Below, piece by piece: positions 5,766-8,633 of a stretch of 8,633 nt of DNA. The notes beneath the pieces are model-generated. The model had not been told where the DNA came from. It was given only the letters and a program-made list of their open reading frames with translations, and ran no database searches. Positions within the stretch are counted from its first letter, which is position 1. Each line of letters begins with the position of its first letter. Source of the stretch: Patescibacteria group bacterium. GTDB lineage: Bacteria > Patescibacteriota > Minisyncoccia > JAHIHE01. Made by a program: the position numbers and the translations under genes. Location: assembly GCA_018899995.1 (NCBI GenBank), contig JAHIHE010000039.1:1-8633 (forward strand), written 5' to 3'.

Positions 5766-6125
5766 ATGGCTTGGCAAGATTCTTTACAACAACGTCGGCA
5801 AATAGTTTTAGCTACCAGCTCTAAAGACGGTCATCCCAACGCAATTATAGTGATATCGTGCGGATTCATTGATGGCAAATTGCTTATAGCAAATTGCCAA
5901 ATGAAATCCAGTTTTGAAAATATCCAAAAAAATCCTAACGTCTGTATTATAGGCACTAATGTAAAAGAATATTATCGGATTAAGGGAGTAGTTTCCGTAT
6001 TTTCAAGCGGTAAATTTTTTGACGCGGCGGTCAAGAAAAGCAGTCCCAATCCGCCCGTCAAATCGGCGATAGTTATTGATATTAAGGAAGTTTTTGATTT
6101 GGATAAGGGAGAAAAAATTTTATAA
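5766..6125 (+). CDS. Pyridoxamine-5'-phosphate oxidase-like FMN-binding split-barrel protein (119 aa)
   Basis: The protein matches the small flavin-binding split-barrel family. The first strand pair is I-V-L-A-T-S-S-K-D-G-H-P-N-A (13-26), followed by G-K-L-L-I-A-N (37-43), then the helix K-S-S-F-E-N-I-Q-K-N-P-N-V (47-59), which in this family lies beside the FMN phosphate, and the strand K-G-V-V-S-V-F-S-S-G-K-F (73-84). Members bind FMN or related cofactors as dimers; many are oxidoreductases of unknown substrate, and true PNPOx enzymes are longer (about 200 residues), so I do not call it pdxH. The ATG at 5766 is chosen as the first start giving the complete fold; no Shine-Dalgarno site is visible. 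It is cytoplasmic, with no signal peptide. It lies 45 nt after the permease gene on the same strand, with a palindrome between, so co-transcription is uncertain. Confidence 0.8.
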   Translation: MAWQDSLQQRRQIVLATSSKDGHPNAIIVISCGFIDGKLLIANCQMKSSFENIQKNPNVCIIGTNVKEYYRIKGVVSVFSSGKFFDAAVKKSSPNPPVKSAIVIDIKEVFDLDKGEKIL

Positions 6126-6180
6126 TTTCAAAATTAATGAAACCAAGCGGTAAAGACGGGAGCGCTAATTCTGAAAATTG

Positions 6181-6224
6181 TTTTTCACTATGATTCTTTG
6201 GAGAATCATAGTACTATGTAAAAA
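6181..6224. repeat. Perfect 11-bp hairpin with a duplicated ACTATG
   Basis: ACTATGATTCT (6187-6197) pairs perfectly with AGAATCATAGT (6202-6212), loop TTGG. A second ACTATG follows at 6213-6218, so CATAGTACTATG (6207-6218) is itself a perfect palindrome. T5 (6181-6185) and A5 (6220-6224) flank the whole and can extend the pairing if ACTATG bulges out. No T-run follows the stem, so this is not a standard terminator. The shape recalls REP-type hairpins mobilised by IS200/IS605-like enzymes, but no such gene is present. Confidence 0.6.
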
Positions 6225-6235
6225 GTATATCGTTC

Positions 6236-6331
6236 ATGGCCCAAAAATTATTTTCCGAATTAGTTTTCGCCAAAATTAAACTTATCCCGCGGGGAAAAAT
6301 TCCGCTGGAAAAATATTTGTATGAATTTTAA
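6236..6331 (+). pseudogene. Possible remnant of an MGMT/Ogt-like DNA-binding domain (31 aa ORF)
   Basis: An ATG at 6236 opens a 31-codon frame that ends (6329-6331) inside the vanZ start region, overlapping vanZ by 11 nt. Residues 6-22 read F-S-E-L-V-F-A-K-I-K-L-I-P-R-G-K-I. This has the same spacing as the first helix and I-P-x-G turn of O6-alkylguanine-DNA alkyltransferase and alkyltransferase-like proteins (F-x3-V-x6-I-P-x-G-x-V). The match ends after that point: the expected T/S-Y and the recognition helix are missing. I infer a truncated gene whose remainder was lost, now sitting directly upstream of vanZ. It could instead be an upstream peptide coupling translation to vanZ, or a chance frame. 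Confidence 0.35.
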
Positions 6332-6785
6332 CCTAAAAATAATTATAAACTGGCTTTTTCTCATCTTTTGGATGGGGCTGATTTTTTATTTGTCCAGCCG
6401 GCCGTTTTTAAGTTCGGGATTTACCCCAAAAGAAGATTTTATTCTGCGGAAAATCGCCCACATCGGGGAATTCGCGATTTTAACCTTTTTATTTTACCGC
6501 GCGTTTAAAAACCATAAAATTTTCAGCAATCCGATTTTTTGGTCCGCGATTTTTAGCATTTTTTACGCCGTTTCCGATGAAGCGCACCAGCTTTTTGTGC
6601 CGGGTAGGGCAGGGAAGGCGGAAGATATAATAATTAACGGCATTGGCGTGCTGATAGCAGCGGGGTTGGTGCGGAGAGAAGAGAAAAGATTTGGTAAAAT
6701 TCCAAATTACAAACCACCCCGAAGGACAAGCCAACGGGGCAGGCAAATTACAAACAAAACACAATTAACAAATCGTGATTTATAG
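6321..6785 (+). CDS. VanZ-like family membrane protein (154 aa)
   Basis: VanZ-like proteins are small four-helix membrane proteins; the founder gives low-level teicoplanin resistance, while most members have no known role. The family signatures are present: R-K-I-A-H-I-G-E-F (residues 43-51, with His47 and Glu50) and S-D-E-A-H-Q-L-F-V-P-G-R (85-96), followed by E-D-I-I-I-N-G-I-G (101-109). Membrane segments lie near 6-25, 45-62, 70-84 and 104-117. The conserved domain ends around residue 118. The last 30 or so residues (about 125-154) are basic, lack hydrophobic segments, and are encoded by one arm of an intergenic word-repeat hairpin; the stop codon lies in that hairpin's loop. So the original gene probably ended earlier and was lengthened by repeat sequence. 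The start is ATG 6321, overlapping the upstream 31-codon frame. Confidence 0.85.
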   Translation: MNFNLKIIINWLFLIFWMGLIFYLSSRPFLSSGFTPKEDFILRKIAHIGEFAILTFLFYRAFKNHKIFSNPIFWSAIFSIFYAVSDEAHQLFVPGRAGKAEDIIINGIGVLIAAGLVRREEKRFGKIPNYKPPRRTSQRGRQITNKTQLTNRDL

Positions 6786-6827
6786 ATTGTTTGTGTTTTG
6801 GAATTTGTTTGGGATTTGGTGATTTGT
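6709..6827 (+). repeat. Composite word-repeat hairpin overlapping the vanZ 3' end
   Basis: The outer stem is ACAAACCACC (6709-6718) with GGTGATTTGT (6818-6827), one mismatch. Inside is a small hairpin, CCCCG/CGGGG (6717-6721/6735-6739), and a longer imperfect pairing of 6744-6774 with 6785-6807 using words such as CAAATT and CAAAACACAA. The vanZ stop lies in the apical loop. The word family is that of the element at 4342-4439. Confidence 0.55.
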
Positions 6828-6842
6828 CCCGAGGGCTCGGGA
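6827..6842. repeat. TCCCGAG-GG-CTCGGGA hairpin
   Basis: A perfect 7-bp inverted repeat with a 2-nt centre. Almost the same hairpin occurs at 7639-7660 (CCTGAG-TG-CTCGGG core), so it is a repeated element in this genome segment. It directly follows the vanZ-end hairpin. Downstream, 6850-6895 holds repeats of ATTAGAAATT-like words and no gene. Confidence 0.55.
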
Positions 6843-6918
6843 TTAAAATCATTAGGCATTGATTAGAAATTAGGAATTAGAATAATTAGAAATTGAATCG
6901 TGTTTTATTTTAGGTAAT

Positions 6919-6947
6919 AAAAAACTGCTTCTTTGGTGCAGTTTTTT
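6919..6947. terminator. Bidirectional rho-independent terminator
   Basis: AAAAAACTGC (6919-6928) pairs perfectly with GCAGTTTTTT (6938-6947) around a 9-nt loop. With its A-tract on one side and T-tract on the other, it can end transcripts from both directions: the plus-strand block ending with vanZ and the minus-strand infC-rpmI-rplT operon, whose last stop is 30 nt away. Confidence 0.85.
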
Positions 6948-6976
6948 GTTTGGTAAATCAAATTTTACAGGCCTAA

Positions 6977-7324
6977 TTATTTCTTCGCCATTTCCACCAC
7001 TTTTCTAAAGACCTCCGGATTTTCAGCCGCCAATTCGGAAAGCATTTTGCGATTCAGGTTAATTTGCGTTTTTTTTAAGCCGTTGATGAATTTGCTGTAG
7101 GATATTTCATAGGGAATCAGGGCCGCGGAAATTCGGGTATTCCAAAGCGTCCTAAAATCGCGCTTTTTCAGGCGGCGGTGCGCCCAGGCGTATCTTCCGG
7201 CGTGCATAAGCGCTTCGTGCGCCGCGCGAAATGTTTTGCTCCGGCGGCCGATAAATCCCTTTGCCCGTTTGATGACTTTTTTATGGCGTTTTCTTGATAT
7301 TACGCCGCGTTTTATTCTGACCAT
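6977..7324 (-). CDS. rplT: 50S ribosomal protein L20
   Basis: Large-subunit protein that binds 23S rRNA early in assembly. Its long basic N-terminal extension is clear: R-K-R-H-K-K-V-I-K-R-A-K-G-F-I-G-R-R (11-28), then the family core Y-A-W-A-H-R-R-L-K-K-R-D-F-R-T-L-W (45-61), then a globular C-terminal domain. In E. coli and Bacillus the C-terminal domain also binds its own mRNA to repress the operon. At 115 residues it is of normal length and ends with a short K-K. It is the last gene of the operon, after a gap from rpmI filled by a hairpin, with the shared terminator beyond its stop. No Shine-Dalgarno site is seen before the ATG at 7324; the sequence there is part of the hairpin arm, so access to the start may depend on unfolding. 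Confidence 0.97.
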   Translation of the reverse strand: MVRIKRGVISRKRHKKVIKRAKGFIGRRSKTFRAAHEALMHAGRYAWAHRRLKKRDFRTLWNTRISAALIPYEISYSKFINGLKKTQINLNRKMLSELAAENPEVFRKVVEMAKK

Positions 7325-7329
7325 GATTC

Positions 7330-7409
7330 AATTTAACAAATAAACAATTTAACAATTAAGCATTTCTTCTCACTGGTGTTTAATTGCTAAGTTGCTAAAT
7401 TGCTTAATT
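7330..7409 (-). repeat. Long imperfect hairpin filling the rpmI-rplT gap
   Basis: On the transcribed minus strand, 7409-7377 pairs with 7362-7330. Of 33 positions I count 25 Watson-Crick and 3 G-U pairs, with a 14-nt loop. It spans from 4 nt after the rpmI stop to 5 nt before the rplT start. Its words (variants of GCAATTTAGC and AACAATTAAGC) match those at 1226-1324. It may stabilise the mRNA, tune the L35:L20 ratio, or simply be a spreading repeat. Confidence 0.7.
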
Positions 7410-7413
7410 CGCA

Positions 7414-7608
7414 TTACTTATAAGGAATGGCTTTTTTAATGCTTCTCGCGTTTGCCGGAATTATTCCCGCGTCTTTTCTTTTTGCTCTGGTAACCTTGCT
7501 TCTTTCGGCCGCGTTAAAATGATCCTGTCCTGCGGCGCGTCGGACAACTTTTTTTGTCTTGGTGATTTTAAATCTTTTTGCGATTGCTTTTACTGTTTTT
7601 AGTTTCAT
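7414..7608 (-). CDS. rpmI: 50S ribosomal protein L35
   Basis: Small, very basic large-subunit protein (64 aa, usual length). The pattern M-K-L-K-T-V-K-A-I-A-K-R-F-K-I-T (1-16), K-V-V-R-R-A-A-G-Q-D-H-F (20-31) and the C-terminal I-K-K-A-I-P-Y-K fit the family, which normally opens K-x-K-T-x-K-x-x-x-K-R-F. It is the middle gene of the conserved infC-rpmI-rplT operon. Just before the ATG (7606-7608) is GGGGT (7615-7611), which could pair with the anti-Shine-Dalgarno sequence but lies closer to the start codon than usual; the same G-run is the 3' strand of a predicted stem. In E. coli, rpmI is the direct target of L20 repression, so an RNA structure at this point is meaningful. Confidence 0.96.
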   Translation of the reverse strand: MKLKTVKAIAKRFKITKTKKVVRRAAGQDHFNAAERSKVTRAKRKDAGIIPANARSIKKAIPYK

Positions 7609-7611
7609 GTA

Positions 7612-7670
7612 CCCCGTTAAATAGATTACCCCGCAATCTAATCCTGAGTGCTCGGGATTATTTAACAGGG
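7612..7670 (-). promoter_or_regulatory. Branched mRNA fold masking the rpmI start region
   Basis: In the minus-strand RNA, CCCTGTTAAA (7670-7661) pairs with TTTAACGGGG (7621-7612), including one G-U pair. The outer stem encloses a hairpin (7660-7651 with 7648-7639, 2-nt centre) and a small GATT/AATC stem (7638-7635 with 7627-7624), giving a three-way junction. The GGGG strand lies 3 nt upstream of the rpmI AUG, so the fold would hide the ribosome entry site. This is inferred as an L20- or structure-dependent translational switch; E. coli L20 represses rpmI through pairing that involves the same region, with a different sequence. Confidence 0.5.
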
Positions 7671-7700
7671 TGAATTTTTAACTTTGTCACTTTTATTTAT

Positions 7701-8231
7701 TTAATTTACTTTTTTGGCGATTATTGTCGTCAAGCCTCTTGGCTGGCGCTTTGGCGGCTGTTCCGTGATTATTTTACCCGTAAGCTCCGGCCGCGAATTC
7801 AAAATTTCCAAAAATTCATTTAATTTTTTATGAGCCATATCAATGTGGGCTTTTTCCCTGCCGCGAATTAATAAATCAACTCTGATTTTTGCGCCATTTT
7901 TCATAAACCGTTCAGACTGGTTGGCTTTTGTTTCCATATCATGCCGGCTGATTCTCGGACTTAGGCGTATTCCTTTTAATTCCGTTATTTTTTGCTTTGC
8001 CCTCTGCGCCTTTTCCTGCTTTGTGATTTTATACAAAAATTTTCCGTAATTCATTATTCGGCAGACCGGCGGCTCGGCTTTGGGAGAAACCTCAACTAAA
8101 TCAAGGCCTTTTTCTCTCGCGAGGCGTATGGCCGAAAAAGTGTCTAGTGTTTCAAGAGTCCTTTTTTCTTCATTGATTACCGCTACTTTCGGCGCCCTGA
8201 TTTGTTCATTTATTCTAAATTGTTTTGGAAT
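7701..8231 (-). CDS. infC: Translation initiation factor IF-3, AUU start
   Basis: IF-3 binds the 30S subunit, prevents premature joining of the 50S, and checks the start codon. From the AUU at 8231-8229 the frame gives 176 residues, normal for IF-3. The N-domain has R-I-N-E-Q-I-R-A-P-K-V (6-16) and G-L-D-L-V-E-V-S-P (42-50), then A-E-P-P-V-C-R-I-M-N-Y-G-K (52-64). The basic linker and C-domain follow with L-S-P-R-I and R-G-R-E-K-A-H. Counting only from the first ATG (8054) would remove 59 residues, most of the N-domain, which is conserved and in frame without a stop. No ATG, GTG or TTG lies between an in-frame TAG at 8258-8256 and residue 6, so a rare start must be used; AUU is the classical infC start that lets IF-3 repress its own translation. 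No Shine-Dalgarno site is seen. The GIY-YIG gene ends 10 nt upstream. Confidence 0.93.
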   Translation of the reverse strand: MPKQFRINEQIRAPKVAVINEEKRTLETLDTFSAIRLAREKGLDLVEVSPKAEPPVCRIMNYGKFLYKITKQEKAQRAKQKITELKGIRLSPRISRHDMETKANQSERFMKNGAKIRVDLLIRGREKAHIDMAHKKLNEFLEILNSRPELTGKIITEQPPKRQPRGLTTIIAKKVN

Positions 8232-8241
8232 AGAATTGAAG

Positions 8242-8505
8242 TTAATTGTTAATTTCTAATTTTGTCGGCAAACTCGCAGAATATCTTTTAATTAACATCT
8301 CTTTCTTTTCTCGCTGCCACTTTTTAATTTGTATTTCTCTTTGTCTCGCTTCTTTTAATGTATTATATTCTTCAATAAAAACGGTTATGAAATTGCCTTT
8401 ATTTTTTGTAAATTCCGCGCCCTGATTTGTGTTATGATAATATAAGCGCTTTTCTGGATTTTGTGTAACGCCGATATATAATTTATTATCGGCATTTTTA
8501 TCCAT
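8242..8505 (-). CDS. GIY-YIG family nuclease, 5' end probably frameshifted
   Basis: A small stand-alone GIY-YIG domain of the YhbQ/UvrC-N type, which usually cleaves DNA. The second signature half L-Y-I-G-V-T (residues 9-14) is followed by the conserved Arg (E-K-R, 20) and H-N, and by a helix K-E-A-R-Q-R-E-I containing the probable metal-binding Glu. The first half of the signature, Y-V-Y, is encoded in the same frame directly upstream of the first ATG (8514-8506), preceded by N-G-S, but no ATG, GTG or TTG lies in that frame before a TAA at 8535-8533. An ATG at 8522-8520 reads M-G in the next frame: a single missing base after ATGGG would restore M-G-S-Y-V-Y. So the gene is either a recent frameshift mutant (or sequence error) or uses a rare start; from the ATG at 8505 it would lack the first catalytic Tyr. 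It lies directly upstream of infC. Confidence 0.75.
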   Translation of the reverse strand: MDKNADNKLYIGVTQNPEKRLYYHNTNQGAEFTKNKGNFITVFIEEYNTLKEARQREIQIKKWQREKKEMLIKRYSASLPTKLEINN

Positions 8506-8562
8506 ATAAACATAAGACCCATTGCAAAATAATTAAACTTTGAAACAAATTAAAACTCCTCG

Positions 8563-8620
8563 TTGTCAGTTTTCGCCTGTTATGCAGTATTTAATCTGCA
8601 AAGCATGCGAAAGTTGACAA
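8563..8620 (+). other. Strong stem-loop at the right edge
   Basis: TTGTCAGTTTTCGC (8563-8576) pairs with GCGAAAGTTGACAA (8607-8620) over 14 positions: 12 Watson-Crick and two adjacent G-U wobbles. The wobbles pair only in a plus-strand RNA; in the minus-strand RNA they become mismatches. An inner stem TGCAG/CTGCA (8583-8587/8596-8600) has an 8-nt loop. No T-run follows. It lies upstream of the GIY-YIG and infC genes and could be a structured leader, a small RNA or an element end; the window stops too soon to decide. Nothing else is supported in 8533-8633. Confidence 0.5.
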
Positions 8621-8633
8621 TATTAGCCACAAA

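Noticed and set aside
8614..8633. TTGACA as a rightward -35 box, and TAATAT (8625-8620) as a leftward -10 box
   Set aside because: The partner element would fall outside the window in each case, and the TTGACA is part of the stem at 8563-8620.

Overview
The window looks like a piece of a Candidate Phyla Radiation (Patescibacteria, probably Parcubacteria) chromosome. This is inferred from AT-rich, tightly packed small genes, few Shine-Dalgarno sites, an infC gene opening on AUU, a short HicB, and intergenic gaps filled with hairpins built from repeated A/T-rich words. UGA acts as a stop in several genes, so the standard bacterial code applies and not the UGA-Gly code of Gracilibacteria-type lineages. 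No rRNA, tRNA, CRISPR array or transposase is visible.

Left part (1-1130): a Cys/His-rich orphan gene (+, 106-399) followed by stem-loops, then a hicB-hicA toxin-antitoxin operon on the minus strand with a near-consensus extended -10 promoter and a candidate terminator. Facing away from it is a second extended -10 promoter (+) with a palindrome over its -35 box. This promoter drives a small membrane protein (1328-1654) and, 4 nt later, an 887-residue membrane-anchored Clp-type AAA+ protein (1659-4322). The AAA+ protein is the most unusual gene here. It has an N-terminal four-Cys knuckle and two membrane segments. Its first AAA module has lost Walker A Lys, Walker B Asp-Glu, arginine fingers and pore-loop Tyr. 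The second module keeps its ATPase residues but has a shortened pore loop without the GYVG tyrosine, and no ClpP-docking tripeptide is seen.

Middle part (4340-6950, + strand): a 41-residue single-pass membrane peptide lying 3 nt before an 11-TM amino-acid permease of the aromatic amino acid permease type, an FMN-binding split-barrel protein, a perfect 11-bp hairpin, a short ORF resembling the start of an MGMT/Ogt DNA-binding domain, and a VanZ-like membrane protein whose C-terminal tail is encoded by a repeat hairpin. A bidirectional terminator (6919-6947) ends this block and the converging ribosomal block.

Right part (6977-8633, minus strand): the translation operon infC-rpmI-rplT. A GIY-YIG nuclease gene lies 10 nt upstream of infC, and its 5' end looks frameshifted. 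infC begins at an AUU (8231), giving full-length IF-3. Between infC and rpmI lies a branched fold whose outer stem pairs the sequence directly before the rpmI start codon, which suggests L20-style translational control. The rpmI-rplT gap is entirely filled by a long imperfect hairpin. Related word-repeat hairpins occur at 1226-1324, 4342-4439 and 6709-6827.
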